Part shown: positions 44,501 through 56,500 of the stretch, one piece after another
Layout: each line of letters begins with the position of its first letter
How positions within the stretch are numbered: position 1 is the first letter of the stretch
Assembly: GCA_034509735.1 (NCBI GenBank)
Contig: JACGWO010000010.1
Location: 14,645,193-14,709,192 of the forward strand
Origin: Sesamum alatum
Taxonomy: Eukaryota > Streptophyta > Magnoliopsida > Lamiales > Pedaliaceae
Direction: 5' to 3'
DNA length: 64,000 nt
The notes under the pieces: generated by a model
The model's database searches: none
Told to the model about the DNA's origin: nothing
The model's input: only the letters and a program-made list of their open reading frames with translations
Translations under genes and position numbers: made by a program

Positions 44501-45564
44501 AAATATTTGGTATTCCTTTTCCCGGCTTCAAGCCATTTGCAAGCACTTTTTTGGTGCCAGAAGTCAGATTCAAGAGTTAAGGCATACAGCAAATCAGCAT
44601 TGTACTTGTTGAGGGTTTGAAGGTTGTCAGCAGAGGGGTTATTGTCATAGGTTTTTTCAGCCTCTGAGGCTTTGATTTTAACCTGGTTGATTTGAGTGAA
44701 TATGTTACCGAAGGTGTGTTTATTCCAGGTTTTGAGCAGGTCCTTAGTTGTATAGAGTTTCTGTTGAAGTTTGTACATGCCTGTGCCCTGTATGGGCGAG
44801 CACTAGGACTGTCTAACAGTGTGTAGGAAAGAGTGGTGTCTAAGCCACATATTTTGAAATCTGAATAAGGATGGGCATTTCTCAGTGGGGTTGGAGGCAA
44901 TGACAAGAAGTGGATGGTGGTCAGAAAGTCTTCTAGGAAGTTGTGTAACTCTAGTGCTAGAGAAGAGTTCAGACCATTCTTGAGAGTAAAGGACCTTATC
45001 TACTCATTTCCAGATTCTATTGTTAGTCCAGGTATAGGGTTCCCCTTCAAATCCCCCATCTGTAAGATTAGTGTCAAAAATCATGTCACTAAAGTCCTCC
45101 ATAGGACCTAAAATATTACTAGTGCCTCCCTGGTTCTCATTCCAGTGAAGTATAGTATTAAAATCTCCCCCCACTAACCATGGAACTTTATTATGAGACA
45201 GGTTTTTAAGTTGATCCCAAAGGATTCTCCTAGGTGATCTATAGCATTTGGCATGTATAAAATAGCAATACAAATCATCAGACAAGATAGCAGAAGTCAC
45301 TTTCACATGCAGCAATTGTGAGGAGTCCATAATCACATTAACATTCACTTGATGAGAACTAAAACACCAAATTTTATTACTAGAATCAGAAACCATAGAT
45401 CTAAATCATCCAAATCTGTGCGTATAGTAGTGTGCTTTCATTTGGACAAATGGTTCAAGAAGGACCAAAAGTTGAGGTCTATGTTCCAAAATCATATCAA
45501 ACAGTAATTTTTGCTTATCATCATTCCCAATACCTCTCACATTCCAAATCAGTAGTTTAATCAT
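41546..45564 (-). pseudogene. LINE ORF2: endonuclease, reverse transcriptase, RNase H (broken)
   Basis: Encodes the enzymes for target-primed reverse transcription. It starts MIKLLIWNVRGIGNDDKQK at 45564. The apurinic-type endonuclease shows WNVRG, LLVLLEPFV and WLVGGDFNTILHWNENQGGT. Reverse transcriptase (about 44230-43000) shows FIPKADSPQNWSDFRPIS, SPAQSGFVSGRAIRDNIL, KLDMSKAYDRVRW, and CADD in place of the usual Y/FADD near 43513. A zinc-binding RVT-associated region follows (about 42620-42330). RNase H ends it (LNIDGASKGN, WIETDAKYVMKLI, stop at 41546). At least six in-frame stops and a frameshift near 43650 disrupt it. One stop (TAA, near 41790) falls exactly where the RNase H catalytic glutamate of NNQAEISAF is expected. 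Length matches a complete ORF2 of about 1300 codons. Confidence 0.9.
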
Positions 45565-45749
45565 TAAAATTGTAGAGATGATGAGGATGAAGATCTTGTA
45601 TGCTTCTTATGGAGATTTTTAAGGGATAACTTACCTCTGCTCCTATTACCTTTGTCGAGTGATTTAGGTGATTCCTGCATATAGAATTCTTCCTGAGATT
45701 TGTTCCTCTTATGCTTGTGTGATGAGGCAAAGTCCATTACGAGCTAGTC

Positions 45750-47414
45750 TCATAATAGGTTGTGTGTTGTTGTCTGTGATATCTCAAATGAAGTGTCATC
45801 CGCCTGTTGTGCAGCTTGGGGCTGGTTGGTTTGATTATGTTGGTCAGTGTCCCCTGCTTCACTAGCATTTATGTTCCCTTCAGTGTGTGGCTGAAGTTGA
45901 CGGCCATTGGTTTGTATCTCCTCTTCCTCAAAATTTTGAAGGCTCTGGAACCGGTTGAATATAGGAGTAGCCTCATCTTCACCATCACTGGCCACCTCAG
46001 TCTCTTGTGATCCAATAATATGGGGTGTGCTTGTGTCTCCCTTGTACAAAGTGCTCCGTGTCCCCTCCTTGTGTGTTTCCATGAGGTTTGATTCACATTC
46101 TTCCAAGGACCAGGCTGGAGTAAAAGGGAGCTGCTTGTGGATGTTTGAGCAGTGTGTGTACTCCTGTTCTTTAGGTTTTTCACCTTCGTTCCCTGGCTTA
46201 GAGCTAGCAATGTCAAAATGGGCTGCTTTGTCATTGGGGCTTCTTCTGTGTCTAGCAAATTCCTCATCCCAGTCTTTATCTAAAAGCTCAGCAATGATAG
46301 GATCATCATAGTTGAAATCATCACCACTATCTTCACCAATTTCCTAAAAGCCCTGTTGGTTAATGGCCTCTGCACCAGTATCATCAGTTTCATTTGTGCT
46401 GAAATTATCCTTAGGATGTGTTCCTGGCCCTAAGCCTTTTTGCCTAGCTGCTACGTCCTAGTCCTGTTGGATATTAGTCTGGTTTTCCTCTAAGAACATG
46501 ACTCTCTTCCCTTTCTTTCTTGCAAGAGCATTGGTTTCTAAACTCAACTGTGCCATAGGGTCTAAGTTGTGGACTTCTAGTGTTGCAGGAGGGGATTCTG
46601 TACTGGCAAAGTCAGGCTTGGTTTTGGAGAGGCAAGAATTGTGATCATGGCCAAGATGTTTGCAATAGGAGCAGTATACTGAGCAGTTTTCATATAGAAC
46701 TGGTTGCATTATAGTGTGTTCATCATCTTCTAGATAGATAGCAGGGATTCGAGGGGCTGTGAGATCTAATTCCACACAGACCCTTGCAAGGCTTGGTCTA
46801 GAAAGGTCTGCAGTAGGTTCATCCATCCGAAGGGGTTTTTCAATGAGGTTAGCAATGCTAAACAGAGCCCCTTCTCAAAAAAATGGCATGGAAGTTTTGG
46901 GAATTTTATCCAGACTGGAGCTATAGGGGATTCAATTTGGAGGTTAAAAGCAGGGGTCCATTTAAAAACGCTCATTGGGTAGTTGTCAAACATCCATTCA
47001 CCCCTAAGCCATATGGACAAATCTTCTTCATGGGAAAGACGAATTAAAACATGCTTCACATTGATAGCTCCCACAGTAACAGAACCCCTCAGGTTTAATT
47101 ATCCTCTGTTTCAGAAAATTCAAGTTGGGGAGGCCGTGCGAAAACTTACCAATTAGGGCAAATTTTAACCTTTCCGAGAGTTTGGCGATTTCCTCTTTGG
47201 AGAATTTCAGACCTGGGTCGCCTTTATGCCTTGTGACCATGCCCATTTGCAAGAGGTCTTCATTGTGAAACGATTTCTTGGCGGCCCTTTCAGGATCATG
47301 TTGGAAATGGGAGGCAGTGGGGTGTTGAACGATAGATGAGTACGATTTCTTGGCAGGGATTAGGAGGGGGTTGAGGATTGGGCTGTGTGGTTGGGGGGGA
47401 TGCGGATCCGCCAT
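45750..47414 (-). pseudogene. LINE ORF1: DUF4283 and zinc-knuckle gag-like protein (broken)
   Basis: Nucleic-acid-binding ORF1 of a plant LINE. It starts MADPHPPQPHSPILNPLLIP at 47414. The DUF4283-like region includes KFALIGKFSHGLPNL, then after a frameshift near 47090 VGAINVKHVLIRLSHEEDL and WLRGEWMFDNYPMSVFKWTP. After another shift near 46840 come MDEPTADLSRPSLARVCVEL and a zinc knuckle of CX2CX4HX4C type (CSYCKHLGHDHNSC, about 46660). A long acidic, poorly conserved tail continues, past an in-frame TAG at about 46457, to 45750. ORF2 follows after about 185 bp. Confidence 0.85.
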
Positions 47415-47576
47415 CTCATTGAGGTGAGACGGGTGAAGAGAGGGAGGTGAAAATTCCAGTAGGGTTCCGGTAGCGGCTAGGGTTCAGGAAAGGTCTGTAA
47501 CGGTCATATGCAAAGGTTGTCTTAGAGAGAGAAAATTTCACAACGTCCCAATTTTTTCCAATACATCCTCAGTACT

Positions 47577-48071
47577 GGTTAGAATTTAAAAATCTTTTTG
47601 GTGGAAGAGATTAGCTTCTTGAATTGACAAAACTAATAGCTGTGATGTCCATCTTGTTCCTGTATATACATGTGACGTGTATAAAAAGCTTTAGGGATAA
47701 TTACATTTATATCCCTTGATCTATGGCATGTTTACAAAAATTACTTCTACTTTTTGCATAATTACATAAATCATTATTGATAGTCAAAAAGTAGAGGTAA
47801 TTACACTTTTGGGGGTGTATGTTTTATGTTTCCAAAAAAAGGGGTGACTTGTGTAAATGATATTGACGTATCTGATGGGTGTATGTGTAATTATCTAAAA
47901 AGAAAGAGTGATTTGTGTAAACAGATAATAGATCAAGTATGAAAATGTAATTATCCCAAAATTTCAAAGAAAAATTTTATATACTTGGTTTGTGTATATA
48001 AAATGAAATAAAAAATCCAACCAGCTAATCAGTTGTTTGTGTCAGTTTCTTGTTTGATTGAATAAAAACCT
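47577..48071. other. Spacer with a degenerate foldback repeat
   Basis: No gene. A foldback-like element at about 47692-47960 pairs AGGGATAATTACATTTATAT with ATGAAAATGTAATTATCCC, and inside CTACTTTTTGCATAATTAC with a near inverse. Its terminal phrases resemble those of the TAATTACAC family. Confidence 0.5.
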
Positions 48072-48384
48072 GGGGAAAAATGCAAACAACCCCCTGTGAT
48101 ATTGCAAATGTGCAAATTATCCCCTATGAAAAAAAATAGCAATTTACCCCCTTGTATTTTTTAAAATAAAGTAATTTACCCCCCTGTGTTTTTCAAAATG
48201 AAGCAATTTACCTCCCTGCCTTCATTTTAAAAAATACAAGGGGGTAAATTGCTATTTTTTTCATAGGGGAGGGAGGCAAATTGCTTCATTTTGAAAAGCA
48301 CAAGGGGATAAATTGCTATTTTTTTTCATAAAGGGGTAATTTGCTCATTTGCAATATCACAGGGGAATAAATTACATTAAACCC
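48072..48384. repeat. Foldback element, AATTTACCCCC family, copy 1
   Basis: Quasi-palindrome built from repeated phrases: TAGCAATTTACCCCCTTG on the left, CAAGGGGGTAAATTGCTA on the right, with CCTGTGATATTGCAAAT against ATTTGCAATATCACAGG at the ends. It is noncoding. Confidence 0.8.
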
Positions 48385-48507
48385 TAAAACCATATGATTG
48401 TTTATTATACATCTTATGTGAGTGTTTATTCATACATCTTTTAAAACATGAAACACCTGTTTTTCCATCACTGAAGAGGGTGAAAAAAAAACTTGCAATG
48501 AAAAAAG

Positions 48508-49054
48508 GATAATTGCACTGTCATGCATTGAGGTTTGATGTAATTACACATAAATCTCATGTGTTTAAAAAATTATATCTAGTAACCTTGATGTTTGTTT
48601 TCGTCTAATAAATAGATCTTTCTGTTAGTCAAAATTCATTGAGTTTGTTGATTTCAGCAAAAAAAAAAAAAAGAAAATGAATGACATTTCATATCCACTC
48701 CCGATTGACTTATTGCAGGTCAAACAATTTTTTTGTTACCAAACTACCCTTGTAAGGGTGAAGATATACCTCATCACATGCATTAGCATGTGAAAATTTA
48801 TAAGGATATTTGGTTAGTGGAAAATTTGTTTGACTTGCGAAGAATTAGTAATAAGTCAATTGTAGTATATATGAATTTTCATTCGATTTTCTGCTAATAT
48901 CAACAAATTCAGTAAATTTTGAATAATACATAGATTTATTTATTATATAAAAATGAACGTCAATAAAAAAATATATAATTTCTCAAACTATAAAAGATGT
49001 ATATAAAAACACCAATTTTATCGTTATTTTATAGGAGAACGATGTAATTATTCC
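48508..49054. repeat. Foldback element, TAATTACAC family, copy 5
   Basis: Begins GGATAATTGCACTGTCATGC and ends AACGATGTAATTATTCC. The centre is near 48765, with TGCAGGTCAAACAATTTTTT facing AAAATTTGTTTGACTTGCGA. It is noncoding. Confidence 0.75.
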
Positions 49055-49896
49055 TTAAAAAAAAAAAAAAAAATGGGAATTGGAAAAGTAAAGTGTTGAA
49101 TGTTGATGAACATTTCCACCTTCCCTTACCTTTCAACTTAACTTTTTGGGCAGCACCCACAACATGGAAAAGGTAAAGCAAAAGGGAAAAAGTTGGCTAC
49201 CATTATGGGCTTTTCCCCCTTTAATTAACTTTATCTGCAATCCAATCACCATTACGTTCAGATCTTAGTATAGTCGATTGACGACTTTTTATTAAGATTC
49301 ACTTGAAATAATTTTAGGTCACGTTTACTTTGAAAAATAAGATTAAATCGTAATACATTAATAATGGATAATATGTAGGATGAGATTAAAGTGTATCATT
49401 AATCTTTTCATTTAAATCATCTATTTATCTTGATTAATCATCTATTTATTTAAATATAAATAAACAAAAGATTAGGTTGGATATCTAATTCAATCCTCAC
49501 AAATAAACAAGGCCTTAGTAAAACTTAATCCTTAGCAGGCGTGGACGTAAAAAAGTTTTTCCAACCACTTCAATAATGTGTCTTGAAATTATATTTCTTT
49601 CTTATTTAATGCACACGTTCAAAATTTGATTAAAACCAATATCTAACAACTATCTAGTGTTTGTAGATACAGAGCTTCGTAGATACAGAGCTTCAGGTGA
49701 AAATTTAAAAAGTGAGACTTTTTACATAAGAATTAAAAAAAATTGCGTAGTTTTACATTATTTCTCTTGAAAGTAGGGTTAAAGTTAGTGGACAGATACT
49801 TCTAGAAATTTATAAATTGATTTTTTTTTTTAATTTTGGACCAGAGAGAGTATTGAAGGTTTTATATGATCTTTTTTCTTTCCTCTTAATTTTTAG
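49055..49896. other. AT-rich spacer
   Basis: No gene or clear repeat structure seen, apart from an imperfect direct repeat GTAGATACAGAGCTTC at about 49662-49694. Confidence 0.5.
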
Positions 49897-50171
49897 ACAA
49901 ACAATACAAGAAATCCCCTGTGATAATACAAATGAGCAAATTACCCCCTATAAAAAATAAATAGCAATATATGTCCCTGTATTTTTCAAGATAAAGCAAT
50001 TTACCCCCTTCCCCCCTCCCCTGTATTTTTTAAAATAAAATAATTTATCTCCTTGCCTAGGGGGTAAATTGCTTCATTTTTAAAAATATAGGAGCGTAAA
50101 TTACTATTTTTTTTCATAGGGGGTAATTTGCTCATTTGCAATACCACAAGGGATAATTGCATTAAACCCAT
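49897..50171. repeat. Foldback element, AATTTACCCCC family, copy 2
   Basis: Same family as 48072-48384: CAAATGAGCAAATTACCCCC on the left and GGGGGTAATTTGCTCATTTG on the right. Confidence 0.75.
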
Positions 50172-50576
50172 TTTTAGACTGTTTCTTCTTTAATTAATAC
50201 TTTACAGTTTACGGGCATTTTAAATCAGAGTAATGTCACCATAAAAGAATTATTATTTTCAATATCTCAAAAAAATAAAATTTTCAAGCGGAAAGTATAT
50301 ACATACATATATGTCTATGTACGCGGACTAAGGGTGCAAGACAAGTCGAGCTTAGCTCCAGTTCAAATATTTTTGTTCCTAGCTCGTCAGCTCTCTTTTT
50401 TTTTTTTCAAAGTATTTTTATATATTTATGTTGAATTAATATCTCAAATTTTTATTTATATAATAATACAAAATTTTACTTATGTTAATTAATATCTCTG
50501 TAAAAAAGATTAATCATTGATCTAGTTATCTTTTATATTTTTTGAAATTATTTAATATAATACATATGATTAGTCT

Positions 50577-50842
50577 CATTACAAAAAAAAAATTACTATT
50601 GGCTACATTTTTAATGAGTATGCTAAAAACCATGGTAAATAACTAGTATTAGCTATGGTAAAATAAAAATCGATACCAAAATTACTTTTTCCACCATGAA
50701 AAAAGTATTTGTCACTTTTAACCACCCTCGCAAAAACCACGACAGACAACCGTTGTGTGGTCGTAGTCAATGACAATTTGCTACGACTATTTATTATTAA
50801 TCATGGTAATTAACCATAATTAAATATATATTTCTTGTAGTG
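50577..50842. mobile_element. Mini-CACTA element (266 bp, TCT target duplication)
   Basis: Ends CATTACAAAAAAAAAATTAC (one change from CACTA) and TTTCTTGTAGTG, flanked by TCT (50574-50576 and 50843-50845). It contains inverted ACCATGGTAAATAACT-type motifs and an ACAACCGTTGTGTGGTCGTA palindrome-like stretch. No coding capacity. The same family is seen truncated at 21960. Confidence 0.8.
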
Positions 50843-51739
50843 TCTGTTTTAGTATCAATTCTTAATCTATTGTAGTTTTGTAAAATTGATAAGTTCCATA
50901 TAATATACTATACACTATAAAAAAATTAATTTATTGTTTCGGATTTTGTAACGGTCGAGTAAAAAGTTGTAACGACTTTCTAATTTTTGTAACGGTTTTT
51001 GTAACGACCAGTTCTCTGCTCCAATAACACAAGTTACAAAATAATTGTAACAACAACTAAAGAAGCCGTTCCAACTTCCCACGTACCTTGTATGGATGAA
51101 CAGAAAGTTACAAAGTTTGACCTAAAGCAGAAATTGATTTTGCAACTCTCTTTGGAACGGTCAGTGTTCATTAAAAGATATGTATTTGATATGGCTTTTG
51201 TTATACAACGTGTGATAATAATGTATTACAATTGGAATAGCCGTTTTAGCCGTATTTGTAACTATATTGTCTTTGTTTGTAACGGTTTTTGTAGCTCTTA
51301 TTGTATTCTGTATGTGACCACAATTGTAATGATCTTTCTGGCACTGCTTGTGCATGTTTGTTATGCGCTTCAACAGTCTTTCACGCTTTTTTGTACCTAT
51401 ATTTGGAACGGTTATTTAAACGGTGTTGTACCGTTTCGTACTTCTCTATATGCGTTTTTGTAACGATTTTGTGGATGCTACATGCATGTTTGTAACGGCT
51501 TTTCGAATTCTACCAGGTTGTGTGGTGGTGAAATGTATTCCTAGAACTCATGCAAAAGCCGTTACAAAAACTAATTTATTATTTAGTAATTTTTTATATT
51601 AGTATAATCTTAATTTTTATAGCTTATTGTTGAATTTGTTGAATATGAAAATTTATATAAATTATCTAGCAAGAAAAAGTAACAATATAATTAACAAAAT
51701 TAAAAATATACATAATTTTTTTAAAAGTAAACATATAAA

Positions 51740-52600
51740 TTTTGAAAAAAAAAATAGAAACAACAAAACCCGACCCTTATCTAGATCCAGATCGGGCTCC
51801 TCATCTTCTGCCTCGTCGTCATGTGCCAGGGGATCGGCTGGATCATGGGACGGTGGGGTATGTGGAGGCTCAGACATGTTGGTCATCAGTACAATCTCCT
51901 CGATCCTGCTATGGCCAGGTTGGCTTTATTCTTGCCGACATGTCCTTGAATTGTAGGATGGCCTAGTACTCAAGGAGCTGGCGCATAATTTGATCGTCCA
52001 GCCAAAGGGGTCGGGACAACCGAGCCCGAGCATCCGAGAACCGCTTTCGCAGGAACCGACTGGCCTGCCGCCGGACTACCTTGTATATGGACTCATTGTC
52101 GTGGTCCCACCAGTAAGTAAGCTGCAGATTCACATAGTAGAGAAAATGTTAAGTAATCGATAAAGTTGACAATTAAAAACATAATTAAAATTTTGGATAA
52201 ATCTTAATTACCTTTAGGTTATCAACCCAAAGCAGGAGTTGCTCCTGCGGAATCTGCTTTATGCATCCCCATGGATGAGGATAGTGGTTGCGCACTGTCA
52301 CATTGACCGCACAATGGAAATCTCAGCCCGACTTGAAAACATAATTAGAAATTAAAATTGGATAAAATTAAATAAAAATAATTTAATATGTTTTTGTATT
52401 AAATTACCTCGCATTGAGGAGGCTGATGTGGTGACGTGCAGATGGTGGTGGCATTGGAAGCGTTGGGGTGGTGGTGGTAAATCCCATGGCCGAGGAGGGG
52501 GGCCTGTGAACTGGCGGCCCCCAAGGCTTGTGAACTACCGATCTCTACGGCTGATAACCACGTAGTGGCCTAGTCGATGGCGGGGCTTGTGGCACTGGAG
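51740..52600 (-). pseudogene. Second gene of CACTA element 3 (Ptta/En/Spm-type remnant)
   Basis: Exon homologies to the second gene of elements 1 and 2, read leftward: a proline-rich N-terminal scrap (about 52600-52410), a short exon with VTVRNHYPHPWGCIKQIPQE (about 52210-52320), and an exon starting LTYWWDHDNESIYKVVRRQA with RPLWLDDQIMRQLLEYWAIL (about 51950-52125). After this the frame breaks and passes to an aspartate- and proline-rich piece (about 51742-51886) that may be the C-terminal tail. The RG-rich first exon and the ELF-containing exon of the other elements are not seen. It cannot produce a full protein. Confidence 0.65.
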
Positions 52601-52619
52601 GTTCTGGTGGGAGTGTCAT

Positions 52620-53040
52620 AAATTCACAAAAATTACACAATATACAGAAGTTCCATATATTATAGAAAATTCACAAAATATTATTGAATATTCCCTAAAA
52701 TTATATACAATACAGAAAATTGCAATAAATTCATAGAAAATATCATAAATTTGCAAAAATTTCATATATTTACAGAAATTCACAATTTTTACACAAATTC
52801 ACAGAATATTATCTAAAATTACATAAAATTGCAATAAATGCACATAAAAATGCAATAAATTCACAGAAAATTCCATAAATTCACAGAACATCCATATATT
52901 TATAGAAATTTCACATATTTACAATAAATTCACAGAATATTATTGAATATTCCCTAAAATAACATGAAATTACACAAAATTGCAATAAAACTACAGGAAA
53001 TTCACCAAATTTACAAAAATCGCAAAGAAAATGTACAGAT
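52620..53040. repeat. Degenerate AT-rich array in element 3
   Basis: Loose repeats of TTCACAGAAAATTCCATAAA-like strings between the two genes of element 3. It resembles in style, but not in sequence, the minisatellites of elements 1 and 2. Confidence 0.5.
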
Positions 53041-53279
53041 TTGTGTAACTCAATTCGGAAATGTCGTCACATCACCCCCTGGACCTCAGTAATGACACTT
53101 CGAGAGGTCCTGATTTGTGTAATTCAATTGGGGATAAACTCGAAAATCCAGTTCGTGTATATACAATTTTAGCTTACAAAAAACGTACAAGACGTTTGAA
53201 CCAAATTACGGAATACGAAAAAATCATCAACTTACACAACATTTGAATTAATCCTTGAAATCAGTTGTACAAGCTCATA

Positions 53280-56198
53280 AATAATTAGATCATCCGATTT
53301 ATTGTCGTGTTGGTATAGTTCATTCAGGAATTCCCTGGTTGCAAATATATATATATATATATATATATATTATTACTGAAAATGCACTTCACATTCAAAT
53401 TTTACACACTTATATATATGTATATACTTACTCGTAATATAGCGTGACTACTTCACAATTGCACAATACGTATGTCTCGACTATATGCCACTCTGAACTA
53501 CTGAGCCATCTTTTCTTTGAGGCACCACTAGCTCGGCCAGGGTGGTTGAAAATAGACCGTTGGATTATATCATCATTGGTGGTGAGATCATCGTTTCTAC
53601 CGAGCCTGCTTCATTTGCAAAGAACGTGGGGCTCAAAATAGTGGGAAGTGAATAATCCAATTTCTTCGACAATGTATGTCTCCACAATAAACACCTCGAT
53701 GTGTGCTTTTTTTTCATCTTCTTCTTCAAATCGTGAAGGAATCTATTCGTACGAATATTTATTAACATATAGATGACAATAAAAGTGTAACAAATTAAAT
53801 AGATTGTAGGAACATAATTAAGAGTAGCCTTACCTCTCAAATGGGTACATCCACCTATATTGCAGTGGCCCTCTCACACGAGCCTTGTATGGCAGGTGAA
53901 CAATGAGGTGCTCCACTTAGTCGAAGAAAGCTGGCGGAAATATTTTCTCAAGGTTGCACATGATCACGGATATGCTGTCTTCCACCTCCTGTAGTTTGGT
54001 GACATCTGGCGTAGTCGAGCATATATGCTGGAATAGCAAACTCACCTCCGTTAATGCATTCCACACCTTGCTCAGGAAGCATTTCACGGAAGGCAACTGG
54101 GATCAACTTCTGCATAAATACATAACAATCATGGCTCTTCATGCCGTGCATCCTTAACTCTATCATATTGACGCAACGGGTCATGTTAGATGCATAACCA
54201 TCGGGAAACCTCAGACAACGAATCCAATTACATATCCTCTTCTCATGCTCCTTCGTCAGGGTATACACCGATATAGGCATCACGTTCGGTTTGCATTCGT
54301 CCAACTCAAGCTCCAGCTGATTACACATGATTTTCAAGTCCTTGTGTGAATTCAAATTGTCCTACGTTTTTCTCGTTTATCCATCACAGTGTTGAATATA
54401 TTATCAAATATATTTTTCTCAATGTGCATGACATCAAGGTTGTACCGTATCGGATGTGTTGACCAGTATGGAAGATTCCAAAAGATGCTCTTCTTCGTCC
54501 ATTTGTCGAAGGTACCATATCCTGGGGGGAGTGTCTTCGGTTCTTCAACAGTAAGACTGAATTCTGCTACCCAATCTCGAATCTGCTCTCCAGTTAGCCT
54601 CGGGCGTGCAACCTTCCTTTCACTCGATTTTAGTGAAGTCTTTCTTATTCCTGCGGCACGAATGGTCCTTGAGGAGAAATTGTTTATGGCAGTCAAAGTA
54701 GCACGCCTTCCTACCATGTTGCAAATGGAATGCCCGTATGTCGTTGATACAAACTGGAGACCCCATAATACCAGCGGTACTCCGTCCGAAAGTCATCCCA
54801 TAAACAGGTAGGTCGTTCACGGTCCACACACATTATGAATGCTTGGATGGTGTCATTATCGTGGGTCCATACACCCACATGCCATAATTGCAATAGCTCC
54901 TCGATCAACGGCTCCAGATAGACATCGATCAAACATTTCAGATTAGACGAGCCAGGGATCACCATCGTGAGAAATATATACTCAGACTTCTTGCACATTC
55001 TCGGTAGGAGATTGTACACTGTAAGTATAATGGGCCAATATGAGTAAGTTTTATCAAACTGCCCGTGCGGTGCAAACCTGTCTGTGTATAGCCCTAACCT
55101 AATATTAGGGGGCTCCAATTCAAAGTCGGGATATATCTGGTCGAAATGCCTCCAAGCCTCTGCATTGGACGGATGACACATGGAGCCCTCCTCCATCTGA
55201 TGTGTCGCATGCCACGTCATGTGCTCAACAGTCGCTGCTAAAGCATACAACCTCTGAAGTCAAGGAGTAAGCGGCAGGTATCTAAGAAAGACATACAGGG
55301 ACTTCTTGCGGCGCGAGTCTCACTGCCTAGTCGGCTTGTACCCAGCCTCTCCAATTGTCCAGATCAATCTCTTCCTTCCCGTACAACATGCAACCCTTTT
55401 TACACGCATCAATCTTCTCAACAAGTAAACCCAAATCTCTAATTAATTTTTCGTACTGTAGTAATCAGGGGGGAAAAAGTGTGATCGCTGGGAATTATAT
55501 GATCAGCCCACTGGCATCGTTGATCATATGTTTGCTAAGATAAATTGCCCTTGGCCTTGATATTCACCAAACCAGCAACCGCCCCTAATTGAGATTGGGT
55601 ACAACCGCTCCACAACGGCTGGTTGACAACACGCACTACATAAAAAAAAAAAAAAAAAGTCAAACAACTCTGACACATAATCATATGGCCCACCCTCATA
55701 CCATGAACTAGGACTGGCATTAGTAGGGCATGACCTCGTACCATCATTAGGCATACCCTTATTGTAAGAAGAAAAATAAGCTAAGTCGGTTGCATCATAA
55801 ACTATCCTCTGCACCCAATCTATCTGTTGTTCATCACCTCAATGCGAACTACCCTCCTCCTCAGTAGCTGGGGTTTGCTCCTCCTGCGTTGGAGGGGCGG
55901 TCATAGCATCAAAGTACTCCTTCACCCTCTTCTTGTTGTGCGAATTCCAATTATAATATTTCAGCATAAACCCTCGCCTATATAAGTCAAAATTAACCTC
56001 GTCAGGTGTTTTAAATCCTTTGTTTTTGTACTTCAAACACGGGCACCTAATCTTATCTCCATCCATATGTCGACGTTGAGACTGAGCCCACTCTTTGACA
56101 GTCTTAACACCACCCTCAAACTCCGGTATAAGACCCGCCCTATTTTGGAGGTCCTTCTCATACATCCATCTTCTCAATTGCCTTAACATGATGATCAC
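53280..56198 (-). pseudogene. TNP2-type CACTA transposase, element 3 (broken)
   Basis: Starts MIIMLRQLRRWMYEKDLQNR at 56198. The Transposase-associated region has KIRCPCLKYKNKGFKTPDE, where the second cysteine pair is partly lost (CLKYKNK versus CRKCKN in element 1). A linker PYDYVSELFDFF is frameshifted at a T-run (about 55640). The Transposase_21 core follows (54711-55250: LGLYTDRFAPHGQFDKTYSY; 54620-54829: MGSPVCINDIRAFHLQHGRK; then WSTHPIRYNLDVMHIEKNIF, 54352-54717). DUF4218 appears at 53948-54355 and in fragments to about 53280. DUF4216 is absent. It has multiple frameshifts plus a TGA near 55260 in YLPLTP-LQRLYA, the same position as in element 1. Confidence 0.85.
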
Positions 56199-56445
56199 TA
56201 TATATATGCAGACATAGATATATATATATATATATACATATATTTAGAATTATATTTCAACCTATAAAAATAAGTAAACAACATCTAGTTTAACTAAAAG
56301 GGTTCAAGTTGTTACATGGTCAGACCAACTCAATAGATCAACGGTAACCAAACAAGTGTATGTGCACGAATTGTGATTGAGAGTGTGTGTGTGTGGTTAA
56401 TCAAGACTAGAATAAATGAAAATAAATTGAAAACAACATACAACA

Positions 56446-56500
56446 TAATATATAAGAGAACATGTATCGGATTTTTGAACGGTCTTTGTGGCCAAAATAA
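56446..56500 (-). promoter_or_regulatory. TATA-like box and motif upstream of the element 3 transposase
   Basis: On the minus strand, ACCGTTCA (about 56475-56482) precedes TTATATATT (about 56447-56455), roughly 250 bp before the ATG at 56198. The arrangement parallels elements 1 and 2. Confidence 0.4.

Larger units (their letters stand above)
40903..47568 (-). mobile_element. L1-type LINE retrotransposon, near full length, inactive
   Basis: A 6.67-kb element read on the minus strand. The 3' end is an A-tail seen as a T-run on the plus strand (40903-40914). The 5' end lies near 47568. The octamer TCAGTACT occurs just outside both ends (40893-40900 and 47569-47576) and is the likely target duplication. 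ORF1 (gag-like, 45750-47414) and ORF2 (endonuclease, reverse transcriptase, zinc-binding region, RNase H; 41546-45564) are in the usual plant LINE order. Both are broken. Confidence 0.9.

Noticed and set aside
42988..46311. Plus-strand open frames across the LINE
   Set aside because: Antisense to ORF1 and ORF2, which have clear endonuclease, reverse transcriptase and zinc-knuckle motifs on the minus strand.
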